A stretch of 64,000 nt of DNA from Anaerotignum sp. MSJ-24 (lineage in GTDB: Bacteria > Bacillota > Clostridia > Lachnospirales > Anaerotignaceae): positions 62,001 through 126,000 of the forward strand of contig NZ_JAHLPX010000005.1 in assembly GCF_018918145.1 (NCBI RefSeq). The letters run 5' to 3'. Each line of letters starts with the position of its first letter. Positions within the stretch are counted from its first letter, which is position 1. The notes beneath the pieces are model-generated. The model was given only the letters and a program-made list of their open reading frames with translations, had not been told where the DNA came from and did no database searches. Below are positions 24,265 through 32,376 of the stretch, piece by piece. The position numbers and the translations under genes were made by a program.

Positions 24265-25008
24265 ATGGAGTACTCTGTTGAAATAAAAGAATATGAGCGT
24301 GTTGACGATTTGCATAGAAACGGATATATGATTATACAGGATCCCAAGAGGTTTTGCTTCGGTATAGATGCGGTTATATTAAGCGATTTTGCCAAGGTGA
24401 AAAAAGGTGACAGAGTTATTGACCTTTGTACAGGTACGGGAATAATACCTATACTTATGGAGGCAAAAACAAAGGCAGCGTCATTTAATGCCGTTGAAAT
24501 ACAGCCCGAAAGTGCTGAAATGGCAGAAAGATCGGTAAGGCTTAACGGACTTCAGGACAAAATTACGATAAATGTAGGCGATATTAAAAATATTGATGAG
24601 CTGTATAAACCTTCAAGCTTTGAGGTTGTTACCGTAAATCCGCCGTATATGAATGAAGGCGGCGGTTTGCAAAACGATTTTTCTCCGAAAACCATTGCCA
24701 GACATGAGGTGCTCTGTACGCTTGAGGACGTTGTTTATGCCTCGGCAAGACTCCTGGTTACACAGGGCAGATTGTATATGGTTCACAGACCGCACAGGCT
24801 TGCGGATATTATCGTTACGCTTAGAAAATATAAGCTTGAGCCTAAAACGCTCAGATTTGTACATTCATATTATGACAGAGAACCAACTATGGTGCTTATA
24901 GAGGCCGTTAAAAACGGCAGACCGATGACAAAGGTTATGGCTCCGCTTATTGTTTATAATAAAGACGGAAGCTATACAGAGGAAATACACAGGATATATT
25001 ATGAGTAA
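24265..25008 (+). CDS. trmN6: SAM-dependent tRNA1(Val) (adenine37-N6)-methyltransferase-like protein
   Basis: The 247-residue enzyme has SAM motif I VIDLCTGTGIIPILM (near residue 52) and the catalytic NPPY motif in VTVNPPYMN (near residue 128), which marks N6-adenine or N5-glutamine methylation. Length and position between ricT and rsmI match Bacillus YabB/TrmN6 homologues. It starts two bases after the ricT stop. Substrate (tRNA adenine 37) is taken from the family and not proven here. Confidence 0.88.
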   Translation: MEYSVEIKEYERVDDLHRNGYMIIQDPKRFCFGIDAVILSDFAKVKKGDRVIDLCTGTGIIPILMEAKTKAASFNAVEIQPESAEMAERSVRLNGLQDKITINVGDIKNIDELYKPSSFEVVTVNPPYMNEGGGLQNDFSPKTIARHEVLCTLEDVVYASARLLVTQGRLYMVHRPHRLADIIVTLRKYKLEPKTLRFVHSYYDREPTMVLIEAVKNGRPMTKVMAPLIVYNKDGSYTEEIHRIYYE

Positions 25009-25017
25009 GGTGGATAT

Positions 25018-25860
25018 ATGAGCGGAACATTATATTTATGTGCTACACCGATAGGTAATCTCGGAGATATTACGCTTAGAGTTATTGAAATACTCAAAAC
25101 CGTTGATATAATTGCGGCTGAGGACACAAGAAATACACTTAAGCTGCTTAATCATTTTGAAATAAAAACGCCTATGACAAGCTATCATCAGCATAATTAT
25201 GCCGTAAAAGGCCCTCAGCTGATTGAAAAGCTTAAGGCAGGAGAAAATATTGCACTCGTTACCGATGCCGGTATGCCGGGAATATCGGATCCCGGTGAAG
25301 ATATGGCAAAACGCTGTCGTGAGGAAGGCATACCCGTAACAATAGCACCGGGAGCGTCTGCCGGAATATCGGCACTTGTGCTTTCGGGAATGGATGCAAG
25401 AAGATATGTGTTTGAAGGCTTTCTTCCCGTTGATAAAAAGGAAAGAGCCGCTGTGCTTAAAAATCTTGAAAAGGAAACAAGAACAACGGTGTTTTATGAA
25501 GCACCGCACAGACTTACGGATACATTAGCACAGCTTTTAAAAACAGCCGGTGACCGTGAGGCGACAACTGTAAGAGAGATAACAAAACGATATGAAGAGG
25601 TAAGACACGATACTCTCGGCTGTCTGCTCAGCTGGTATAAGGAAAATCCGCCGAAGGGCGAGTTTGTTATAGTTGTCGGCGGAAAAAATGAACAGGAGCT
25701 GCGACAGGAGGAAATTGATAACTGGAATAGCATAACAATAGAGGAGCATATGAAAAAATATATGTCCGAAGGAATGACCGAAAAAGAGGCAATGAAGAAG
25801 GTTTCTAAGGACAGAGGAGTTTCCAAAAGAGAAATATATGCTTATCTTAATAAGGATTGA
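25018..25860 (+). CDS. rsmI: 16S rRNA (cytidine1402-2'-O)-methyltransferase
   Basis: The 280-residue protein has the tetrapyrrole-methylase fold of RsmI: LYLCATPIGNLGDITLR at the N-terminus, AAEDTRNT, the SYHQHN motif, ALVTDAGMPGISDPG and VFYEAPHRL. It methylates the 2'-O of C1402 in 16S rRNA near the P site. The start is nine bases after the trmN6 stop. The C-terminal region with KAMKKVSKDRGVSKREIYAYL-like helices is normal for the family. Confidence 0.94.
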   Translation: MSGTLYLCATPIGNLGDITLRVIEILKTVDIIAAEDTRNTLKLLNHFEIKTPMTSYHQHNYAVKGPQLIEKLKAGENIALVTDAGMPGISDPGEDMAKRCREEGIPVTIAPGASAGISALVLSGMDARRYVFEGFLPVDKKERAAVLKNLEKETRTTVFYEAPHRLTDTLAQLLKTAGDREATTVREITKRYEEVRHDTLGCLLSWYKENPPKGEFVIVVGGKNEQELRQEEIDNWNSITIEEHMKKYMSEGMTEKEAMKKVSKDRGVSKREIYAYLNKD

Positions 25861-25869
25861 GACGTAAAT

Positions 25870-26367
25870 ATGGAAGATAAGGAAAAAAGAACCTACGATT
25901 TTCTTGATAAGCTCGGCGTTGAGTATACAAGATATGAGCACGAGCCTCTTATGACGATAGCTGCGGCAGAGGAGCTTGATAAAAAGATAGGTCTTGAAAT
26001 ATGTAAAAATTTGTTTTTGAGCACAAGACACAGTACAGAGTTTTATCTTCTTGTAATGGTAGGCTCTAAAAAATTCAATACCGGAAAGGTTTCAAAGCAG
26101 ATAGGCGTTCCGAGAATGACCTTTGCCGATGATGAGCATATGCTTGAGTTTCTTGATATAAAGCCCGGCAGCGTAAGCCCGTTGGGGCTTATCAATGATA
26201 AAAATAATAATGTAAAGCTGTTGATTGATTCGGATGTGGTAAATATGGAAAAGATAGCTGTGCATCCGTGTGTCAATACAGCAACGGTAGTTCTAAAAAC
26301 AAAGGATCTGCTTGAAAAAATTATTCCGGCATGCGGACATGATTTTACTGTTGTAACTGTGGATTGA
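25870..26367 (+). CDS. YbaK/ProX-type aminoacyl-tRNA deacylase
   Basis: The 165-residue protein is a free-standing INS-like editing domain (YbaK/ProX). It hydrolyses mischarged tRNA, commonly Ala-tRNA(Pro) or Cys-tRNA(Pro). Family features are VEYTRYEHEPLMT near the start, KNLFLSTR, MVGSKKFNTGKVSKQIG (the catalytic lysine region), SVSPLGLIND and the HPCVNTATV loop. It lies ten bases after rsmI, so it belongs to the same run. ProX and PrdX are close relatives; the exact specificity is not decided by sequence alone. Confidence 0.88.
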   Translation: MEDKEKRTYDFLDKLGVEYTRYEHEPLMTIAAAEELDKKIGLEICKNLFLSTRHSTEFYLLVMVGSKKFNTGKVSKQIGVPRMTFADDEHMLEFLDIKPGSVSPLGLINDKNNNVKLLIDSDVVNMEKIAVHPCVNTATVVLKTKDLLEKIIPACGHDFTVVTVD

Positions 26368-26423
26368 GAATATATCATAAAAGATGTATAATAGCATAAT
26401 ATCACGGAAAGGAGTTGACAGCT

Positions 26424-26825
26424 ATGCTTGATAAGCTTGCGGTGCTTAGCGGTTATGATTATTTTTATGCGGCTGTGCTTGCATTTCTTATAACATATCT
26501 TATTATGAGAGTCAGAAATTTCAGAAACAATGTACTTAAAAAAGATGAGCTTGAAATGGACATAAAAAATGCCGATAGAAAATCCATTATGGACAGATGC
26601 TCAAAAATGTTTCCGATAGAAACAATGAGCTTCGGTGGAAATGTGTTCAAAAAGGGCATGATTGTAAGAATAACAACAATGCAGCAGAAGGTATTCCAGG
26701 GTGAATTTGTAGGAAAAAACGATATGGATATCATATGTATCGTTACAAATAAGTGTATTGTTGCCCATGAAATAAGAAAAATAACCGAAATGGTTTCTAT
26801 GAATCAGCAAAAAGATATTCTTTAA
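26424..26825 (+). CDS. Uncharacterised 133-residue single-pass membrane protein
   Basis: No family is recognised. The first 30 residues contain one hydrophobic helix (YFYAAVLAFLITYLIM), followed by a basic region, then a small beta-rich cytoplasmic domain (GMIVRITTMQQKVFQGEFVG, DIICIVTNKCIVAHEIRKI) that resembles SH3-like or KOW-like barrels in pattern only. AAAGGAG precedes the ATG at 26424; an in-frame TTG at 26415 is closer to that site and unlikely. It precedes asnA by 16 bases. Confidence 0.6.
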   Translation: MLDKLAVLSGYDYFYAAVLAFLITYLIMRVRNFRNNVLKKDELEMDIKNADRKSIMDRCSKMFPIETMSFGGNVFKKGMIVRITTMQQKVFQGEFVGKNDMDIICIVTNKCIVAHEIRKITEMVSMNQQKDIL

Positions 26826-26841
26826 TATAATGAGGTGTATT

Positions 26842-27849
26842 ATGAACAGTGTTTACATTCCTGAGGGATATAAAAGCCCTTTAACAATTTATGAAATGCA
26901 GAGAGCTATTGAGTTTATAAAGAAAAATTTCCAGTATCATCTCAGCAGCCAGCTTAATCTTAAAAGAGTTTCGGCTCCGTTGTTTGTTGACGAAGCATCG
27001 GGACTTAACGATAATCTTAACGGCTATGAACGCCCGGTAAGCTTTGATGTGCCTGCAACAGGCAAAGAAGGACAGGTTGTCCATTCGCTTGCAAAGTGGA
27101 AAAGATTTGCCCTTAAAAAATATAATTTCTATGTAGGCAAAGGTCTTTACACAGATATGAACGCTATCAGACGTGATGAAGAGCTTGACAACATTCATTC
27201 AATATATGTTGACCAGTGGGACTGGGAAAAAATTATTCGCAGAGAAGACAGAAATATTGAATATCTTAAAGATACGGTAAAGAGAATTGTCAATGCTATC
27301 TGTGATACTCACGGACAGCTTCTCAATGAATTTCCTATACTCGGAACAAAGCTTAACAGAGATGTTTTCTTCATAACAACACAGGAGCTTGAGGATATGT
27401 ATCCTGATATGGACGCACATGAAAGAGAAAATGCCATTGTTAAAGAGCATAAAACAGTGTTCCTTATGAAAATCGGCGGTGCATTAAAGTCAGGTAAGCC
27501 ACATGATGGCAGAGCACCAGACTATGACGACTGGGAGCTTAACGGAGATATTCTTTTCTGGAATGATGTTCTCGGCAGAGCCTTTGAGGTATCTTCAATG
27601 GGTATCAGAGTTGATGAAAAATCTCTTGACAAACAGCTCACAATAGCAGGTTGTGATGACAGAAGAAACCTTCCATTCCACAAAATGCTCCTTAACGGCG
27701 AGCTTCCGCTCACTATCGGCGGTGGTATCGGACAGTCAAGACTTTGTATGCTTTTGATAGGAACGGCTCATATCGGTGAGGTTCATTCAAGCATGTGGGA
27801 CGATAAAACAGTTGAGGCATGCGAAAAAGCAGGAATTATGCTGCTGTAA
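26842..27849 (+). CDS. asnA: Aspartate--ammonia ligase (asparagine synthetase A)
   Basis: This 335-residue enzyme forms asparagine from aspartate, ammonia and ATP. It has the class II aminoacyl-tRNA-synthetase-like core: LNLKRVSAPLFVDEASGLNDNL near residue 40, GLYTDMNAIRRDE, SIYVDQWDWEK, and the C-terminal GGGIGQSRLCMLLIG. Length is normal for AsnA. The ATG at 26842 follows AGGTG by six bases; the in-frame ATG at 26830 overlaps the site. A terminator follows. Confidence 0.95.
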   Translation: MNSVYIPEGYKSPLTIYEMQRAIEFIKKNFQYHLSSQLNLKRVSAPLFVDEASGLNDNLNGYERPVSFDVPATGKEGQVVHSLAKWKRFALKKYNFYVGKGLYTDMNAIRRDEELDNIHSIYVDQWDWEKIIRREDRNIEYLKDTVKRIVNAICDTHGQLLNEFPILGTKLNRDVFFITTQELEDMYPDMDAHERENAIVKEHKTVFLMKIGGALKSGKPHDGRAPDYDDWELNGDILFWNDVLGRAFEVSSMGIRVDEKSLDKQLTIAGCDDRRNLPFHKMLLNGELPLTIGGGIGQSRLCMLLIGTAHIGEVHSSMWDDKTVEACEKAGIMLL

Positions 27850-27867
27850 TTGATTAGAGATAATGAA

Positions 27868-27912
27868 GAAAATAAGCATCTTTACTTTGCGGTTGGGATG
27901 CTTATTTCTTTT
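27868..27912 (+). terminator. Intrinsic terminator of asnA
   Basis: AGAAAATAAGCATC pairs with GATGCTTATTTCT around a 16-base loop, and TTTTT follows. Confidence 0.8.
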
Positions 27913-27975
27913 TGATGTTAAGGTATAGTTACAAAATTAGTAGAGAAAATCATATGTTTAGTGAGGTTCGATATT

Positions 27976-28059
27976 ATGATAAAAATACTTTTTATCTGCC
28001 ACGGCAGGACTATGAAAAGCCTTATAAATCAAGGAATAATGTGGCAAAACGGGGTATAG
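27976..28059 (+). pseudogene. N-terminal stub of a low-molecular-weight protein-tyrosine phosphatase gene
   Basis: ATG at 27976 encodes MIKILFICHGR and then loses all phosphatase similarity, ending at a TAG after 27 codons. The intact gene at 32377 begins MIRVLFICHGN. The two copies share 16 identical bases (TTTATCTGCCACGGCA) but differ in the first five codons. The stub is best read as the original 5' end of the gene, cut off by insertion of the 4.4-kb element. Confidence 0.7.
27991..28006 (+). repeat. Left 16-bp direct repeat (attL-like) of the McrBC island
   Basis: TTTATCTGCCACGGCA is repeated exactly at 32392-32407. It encodes the FICHG segment of the phosphatase P-loop. Confidence 0.75.
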
Positions 28060-28296
28060 TCTGGTAGTTAGAGCATTTGGGGACTACAGTAATACTACGA
28101 ATGAGGGAATGCAAATGAGCCGATGTAGAAGTGCAGATTTTAACGGTAGTAGCAATCGTTAAATTGTAGGGGCTATCGTTATATAGTGTGCAATCGTTGA
28201 ATAGTATAGCAGTATCGTGTAAAATGAATATCTAGTTGGATACGGACATATAATATTAATGCAGCCGCAAGCTGTGATTTGAACTTATATTTGACC
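28007..28296. other. Left arm of the island, no supported gene
   Basis: No ORF here has a convincing ribosome site. The stretch contains ACTAC repeats at 28083-28106 that recur near the right end (32221-32244), and four ATCGTT/ATCGTG words at 28155, 28175, 28193 and 28214 spaced 18-21 bases apart, possibly protein-binding sites. No integrase gene or remnant is seen. Confidence 0.5.
28155..28219. repeat. Short-period ATCGTT repeats
   Basis: ATCGTT occurs at 28155, 28175 and 28193, with ATCGTG at 28214. Around them CAATCGTT and CTATCGTT alternate, each followed by an A/T-rich stretch. They lie about 80-140 bases upstream of the antitoxin promoter. Confidence 0.45.
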
Positions 28297-28325
28297 TTGA
28301 CAGGCGGCACATTTGAATGTGTACT
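28297..28325 (+). promoter_or_regulatory. Predicted promoter of the type III antitoxin RNA
   Basis: A perfect TTGACA (28297-28302), 17-base spacer, and TGTACT (28320-28325). Start of the transcript would be near 28332, exactly where the first hairpin of the RNA begins. Confidence 0.65.
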
Positions 28326-28348
28326 TTAAGTACAGTAAGAGATTACTG

Positions 28349-28450
28349 CAAATGTTTGTTGCTACTCGGTATGCAACTCAAACAAGGTCGAGTTCAAATG
28401 TTTGTCGCTACTCGATATGCGACTTAGAAAAGGTCGAGTTCAAATGTTTT
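28349..28450 (+). repeat. Tandem 46-nt repeats of the antitoxin RNA
   Basis: Units start with CAAATGTTTG at 28349, 28395 and (partial) 28441, an exact period of 46. Differences between units 1 and 2 are at positions 12, 21, 27, 31, 33 and 35. Confidence 0.9.
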
Positions 28451-28483
28451 GAGGTTCCGTTCGAGAGGACGGAGCCTCTTTTT
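28451..28483 (+). terminator. Terminator between antitoxin RNA and toxin gene
   Basis: A 12-bp stem (28451-28462 with 28467-28478, two G-T pairs) closed by a GAGA loop, then TTTTT. In type III systems this terminator sets the excess of antitoxin over toxin mRNA. Confidence 0.93.
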
Positions 28484-28499
28484 GACGATAGGAGAAGAA

Positions 28500-28607
28500 A
28501 TGGAAATAGGACATTTTTATTATATTGATGATCAATACTTTAAAGATTTTCCAGATTCTTATTTGATGCAGAATAAGGAAAAGGTAAATGGACAGTTACT
28601 GTATTGA
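28500..28607 (+). pseudogene. Truncated type III toxin (CptN/TenpN/ToxN-like), 35 codons remain
   Basis: ATG at 28500 follows AGGAG by five bases. The 35 residues (MEIGHFYYIDDQYF, then DFPDSYLMQNKE) have the pattern FYYIxDxYFxxFxDxxLMxNKE that I associate with the N-terminus of the CptN/TenpN endoribonuclease toxins, normally 150-170 residues long. A TGA at 28605 ends it just where the next family motif (an HDRPCF-like stretch) would come. No continuation is seen in another frame, and a terminator follows at once. The active site is therefore lost, leaving an antitoxin without its toxin. Confidence 0.6.
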
Positions 28608-28619
28608 GTTATAAAATTA

Positions 28620-28654
28620 GCACTTAGGCAGAAATGCCTGGGTGCCTTTTTGTG
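28620..28654 (+). terminator. Terminator after the truncated toxin
   Basis: GCACTTAGGCA pairs with TGCCTGGGTGC (two G-T pairs) around GAAA, and CTTTTT follows. Confidence 0.88.
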
Positions 28655-28742
28655 TTAGCACCACTTAACGATTGTGGGTGTCAAAACACCTGTTTAGTGA
28701 TATAATGAATTTTGTATATTCATTAAAATGGAGGTGCTTATC

Positions 28743-30815
28743 ATGGCAGTCCCAAAAGTTGACGGACAATTTATAGCAGAGGCTATTAAATATATTGATG
28801 AGAATGGAGTTCCTTGGCACAATACGCGTACCAAGTATGAGCTTGTATGGGAAAACGGTAATACCTATCCACCAAAGTATGTCATCGCAGTAGCAAATCA
28901 TTTGCAGAATGGTGCAGAGATAGATGTATCTGGATATAATGCTGTCGAAGCAAAAAACTATCTTACTGCAAAAGGATATGAGATTCAGATTAAGCAGACA
29001 AAATACGAGATTACTATAACATCAGATTCTGTTACTTCTACTGATGATTCATTCACTATGGATAATATTAGTGCAGGAGATGTGTTCAAGCCTTTGGATG
29101 CATCATTTGTTGCTGTCGATGGAACTGTTATCAAAAGAAATTATGGGAAAGGTGAGAGACGGAATACAAACCAAACTTTACCACGTATTGCATTTCAAAT
29201 TTATGAAAAACAGATTGCAGCCTTGCCAGTAGAAGAAAAAGAACAGTTTCCAATTTGTCAATACGCTCCAGACAAGGAAATGATTCGTGGAATTTATTAC
29301 AGCAAGGACGAAGCAGAAGCACACAATATAAATCCGTTCAATACAATGTCGTATGATTATGATGATGGCAGACAGTTTGTAATTTATTCATGGAATATCT
29401 TTACAACTCTTAGATTTGTTCAGGAGTGTTTGACACGTTTCGGTAATCCGGGAGATTCCTTCAAATTGGTTTATCGTGAGAAGGACGAGAAGGAAAATGC
29501 GGAGGAAAAGGCAGCAGTTGTAGAGAAAGTAAAACCAGCAGAATTTAATGGCTATCTGAATCCATATTCTACTATGCTTGTGGAATCTAAAAACATTATA
29601 TTCCGAGGTGCTCCAGGAACGGGAAAGACTTATCTTGCAAAAGAAATTGCTGCTGACATTATTAGCAATGGCTATTTTGATGATTATACGATGCTCACAG
29701 ATGAGCAAAAGCAACAGGTAGAGTTTGTCCAATTTCACCCAAGTTATGACTATTCGGATTTCGTAGAAGGACTCCGTCCAAAGACGAATGAAGATGGTTC
29801 TATGGGTTTTGAATTGCAGGATGGCGTGTTTAAGAAATTCGTGGATAAGGCTAGAAGAAACTATGAGAATTCTAAAAAGTCCACAGAGGTCATTGCAAAG
29901 GAATTATCTGTTCAAGAAGCAATGAAAGAGTTCTTTGATGATGTGGACACAGGAAATAACATATTCAAGACCAAAACGGGTACAGAATTTACAATCACAG
30001 ATGTCAATGATGAGCATATTTATCTTTCAATACCACAAAATGCATCCATCAACAGTATCCGATTGAATATTTCTGAAATTAGACAGATGTTAGAGTCTGG
30101 AAGAGAATTTAACAAATTAAAAGATATTACGGAATTTTTTAATATCAATTTTACACAGCAGAGATATTCCTACAATCTTGTTATTTTTAACGAGATTCAG
30201 AAAAAGAAAAAGGCTGCAAGGATTATAAGACAGGAAGAGTTGAAGAAATATGTATTTATCATTGATGAGATAAATCGTGGTGAGATATCTAAGATTTTCG
30301 GAGAGTTGTTCTTTGCTGTTGATCCGGGATATAGAGGTGTGGCAGGAGAGGTTTCCACCCAATATGCAAACCTTCATGCTGATAGCAATGAAAAATTCTA
30401 TATTCCAGACAATGTTTATATCATTGGTACGATGAATGATATTGACAGATCTGTAGACAGCTTTGATTTTGCTATGAGACGAAGATTCCGTTTTGTGGAG
30501 CTTCGTGCAGATGAGCGTCTTGAGATGCTTGCTAACTTGAACAACGAAGAGAAAGAGGCTGAGGCAATTGCCAGAATGTCAGCTTTGAATGTGGAAATTG
30601 CAGCAACAGAAGGTCTGAATGAAAACTATCAGATTGGTGCATCCTATTTCTTGAAGCTGAAGAATATTGACTTTGACCAGTTATGGTCAGATTACCTACA
30701 TCCGTTGTTACAGGAATACATAAATGGTATGTATGATGAAGAAGGTATTATGGAGCGATTTAAGAAAGCATATAACCAAGGAAAGTCGGATGGAGTTGAT
30801 GTAGATGAGTCGAAT
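28743..30815 (+). CDS. mcrB: McrB-type GTPase of a modification-dependent restriction system
   Basis: This 691-residue AAA+ protein has an N-terminal 75-residue domain with YELVWENGNTYPPKYVIAVA, similar in my reading to the head domain of ScoMcrA-type enzymes that sense modified DNA. A second domain of unknown type covers about 100-260. The AAA+ domain has Walker A GAPGTGKT (289-296), Walker B FIIDEINRGE (Asp508, Glu509) and the MNDIDRSVD sensor. McrB forms a GTP-driven ring that loads McrC. The ATG at 28743 is preceded by GGAGGTG, and the in-frame ATG at 28728 overlaps it. CCA proline codons are common here, unlike in neighbours, which suggests transfer. The stop (30816-30818) overlaps mcrC. 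Confidence 0.92.
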
Positions 30816-32130
30816 TAAAATAAAAGATAATTCGAGAATACCTAAGGCGTCATTGTCTGGCATATCACTTCTGACAAGCAAAATTGCAGATAAAACTTTG
30901 GAGCAGTTGGAGAATGAGGGGGTATTTGTATTCCCGGAAATTCTTAGAGATGCAGATGATATTACAAAAGACCAGATGATTTTACAAAGTGTAAACAATT
31001 ATTATTTGTCGAGCAATGTCATGGGCTTCATGGGACTTGGAGATGAGAAACTCATAGTTGAATCAAGATTTAGTGGTAATGAGCGGGACTTCCTATTTCA
31101 ATATTTGCTTGAGAGAGTATTTGATGTCCCGAATATTGTAGATTTGGAAACAGATGCGAACAATGATGATCGTGTTTTCAATCTGCTTGTTTTTATCTTC
31201 CCATATTACTTAAAGAGTGCCATGCGTAAGGGTGTCTTTAAGACTTATGTGAGAAAAACATACAATGACAGCAATGTTAAGGGAACGATAGAAATAGCGA
31301 GACACATTGTTAAGAATACACCGTTTGTTGGTAATGTAGCATATTCGCAGAGGGAGTATTCCTTTGATAATGATTTGATGGAATTAATCCGTCATACGGT
31401 GGAGTTTATCAAACACAAGCCATACGGACATAAACTGCTTGCACAGGCTAAGGATGAGGTCAAGGATGTTGTAGCGGCCACTTCTAACTACGAGATGTGT
31501 AACCGACAGAAGATTATTGATGCAAATAAGACCAATACCATTAGACACGCATATTACCGAGAATATTGTGAACTGCAGAACTTGTGTCTACTTATCTTAC
31601 AGCATCAGAAACATCAGATTGGAATGGGAAGCAAGAAGGTATATGGATTGCTCTTTGATGGCGCATGGCTTTGGGAAGAGTATATGAATTCGATTGTGGA
31701 CGAGATTTTCTATCATCCGATGAACAAAGCTACAAAAGGTTCTCAGCGTTTGTTTGACCATAATCGCGGACTTATCTACCCAGACTTCATCAGCAGAGAC
31801 TCAGAGGCACGAGTGATTGCAGATGCGAAGTACAAACCGATTGATAATATTGGAAACAAGGACTATCTGCAAGTATTGGCATATATGTTCCGATTTGATG
31901 CCAAGAAGGGATTTTATTTTTATCCTGAAATGGGAGAGGAAGAAGATGCTGTTATGTGGCTCAACCGTGGTTCGACTTATGAGAAGAATGTAGAGGCTCG
32001 AGAGGATATTTGTCTCATCAAGCACGGATTTCAGATTCCTACAGGGATAGATGTATATAGTGCTTTCACAGAGCAGATGCGATGTAATGAAATCAAATTC
32101 CTTGATGGAATTTTAACGTCCGTGAAATAG
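30805..32130 (+). CDS. mcrC: McrC-type nuclease subunit
   Basis: The 441-residue partner of McrB carries a C-terminal PD-(D/E)xK nuclease core: Asp327 in YPDFISRD, then Asp340 and Lys342 in VIADAKYKP. The N-terminal part contains the McrBC interface region (LVESRFSGNERDFLFQYLLER). No part appears lost. The start overlaps mcrB by 14 bases, the usual coupling. The pair would cut incoming DNA with modified bases; whether it recognises methyl-, hydroxymethyl- or other cytosine depends on the unusual McrB N-terminus. Confidence 0.92.
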   Translation: MSRIKIKDNSRIPKASLSGISLLTSKIADKTLEQLENEGVFVFPEILRDADDITKDQMILQSVNNYYLSSNVMGFMGLGDEKLIVESRFSGNERDFLFQYLLERVFDVPNIVDLETDANNDDRVFNLLVFIFPYYLKSAMRKGVFKTYVRKTYNDSNVKGTIEIARHIVKNTPFVGNVAYSQREYSFDNDLMELIRHTVEFIKHKPYGHKLLAQAKDEVKDVVAATSNYEMCNRQKIIDANKTNTIRHAYYREYCELQNLCLLILQHQKHQIGMGSKKVYGLLFDGAWLWEEYMNSIVDEIFYHPMNKATKGSQRLFDHNRGLIYPDFISRDSEARVIADAKYKPIDNIGNKDYLQVLAYMFRFDAKKGFYFYPEMGEEEDAVMWLNRGSTYEKNVEAREDICLIKHGFQIPTGIDVYSAFTEQMRCNEIKFLDGILTSVK

Positions 32131-32152
32131 GAAAAATATACCTTTTAACGAT

Positions 32153-32189
32153 GCACCCCCTCGGTTTAGAAATACTCCAAAGGGGGTGC
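32153..32189 (+). terminator. Hairpin after mcrC
   Basis: GCACCCCCT (32153-32161) pairs exactly with AGGGGGTGC (32181-32189) around a 19-base loop. No T-run follows, so it may stabilise the mRNA end or act as a weak terminator. Confidence 0.6.
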
Positions 32190-32220
32190 AAAATCCAGAG
32201 TAGTAATCCTGAAAATTTTG

Positions 32221-32244
32221 ACTACGATTTTACTACGAATGAGG
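32221..32244 (+). repeat. ACTAC-type direct repeat near the right island end
   Basis: This 24-base stretch matches 28083-28106 in about 20 of 24 bases, including an exact TACTACGAATGAGG. Each copy holds two ACTAC words 11 bases apart, which suggests binding sites for the element's recombinase. Confidence 0.5.
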
Positions 32245-32376
32245 TGTGTGAATTGCACTGTTTTGTCGTATTTTGCAAAATCGGCACTTAAAATGTAACT
32301 TTTATATTAGAAGAAACAAGTCGGTAAAATGCCCCAAAACACGGCATTTCTCGGCTTTTTATGATAGGAGAAATTT

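Larger units (their letters stand above)
28332..28483 (+). ncRNA. Type III toxin-antitoxin RNA antitoxin (ToxI/CptI-like), two 46-nt repeats
   Basis: The RNA would start with a CAGTAA-GAGA-TTACTG hairpin (28333-28348), followed directly by two tandem 46-nt repeats (28349-28394 and 28395-28440; 40 of 46 bases identical) and the first nine bases of a third. Each repeat has a five-pair stem, GTTGC/GCAAC in the first and GTCGC/GCGAC in the second, a compensatory change (T-A to C-G) that keeps the stem. A terminator ends the RNA just before a toxin start. This order of promoter, tandem RNA repeats, terminator and toxin defines type III systems; their repeats are about 34-45 nt long. Family assignment is inference. 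Confidence 0.7.

Noticed and set aside
28349-28450. The 46-nt tandem repeats as a minimal CRISPR array
   Set aside because: The whole unit repeats without a variable spacer, there are no cas genes, and the unit ends in a terminator and toxin start.
28313-28528. A 71-codon ORF across the antitoxin repeats
   Set aside because: It crosses the two RNA repeats and the terminator, has no ribosome site and its codons follow the RNA structure. The RNA reading explains the region better.
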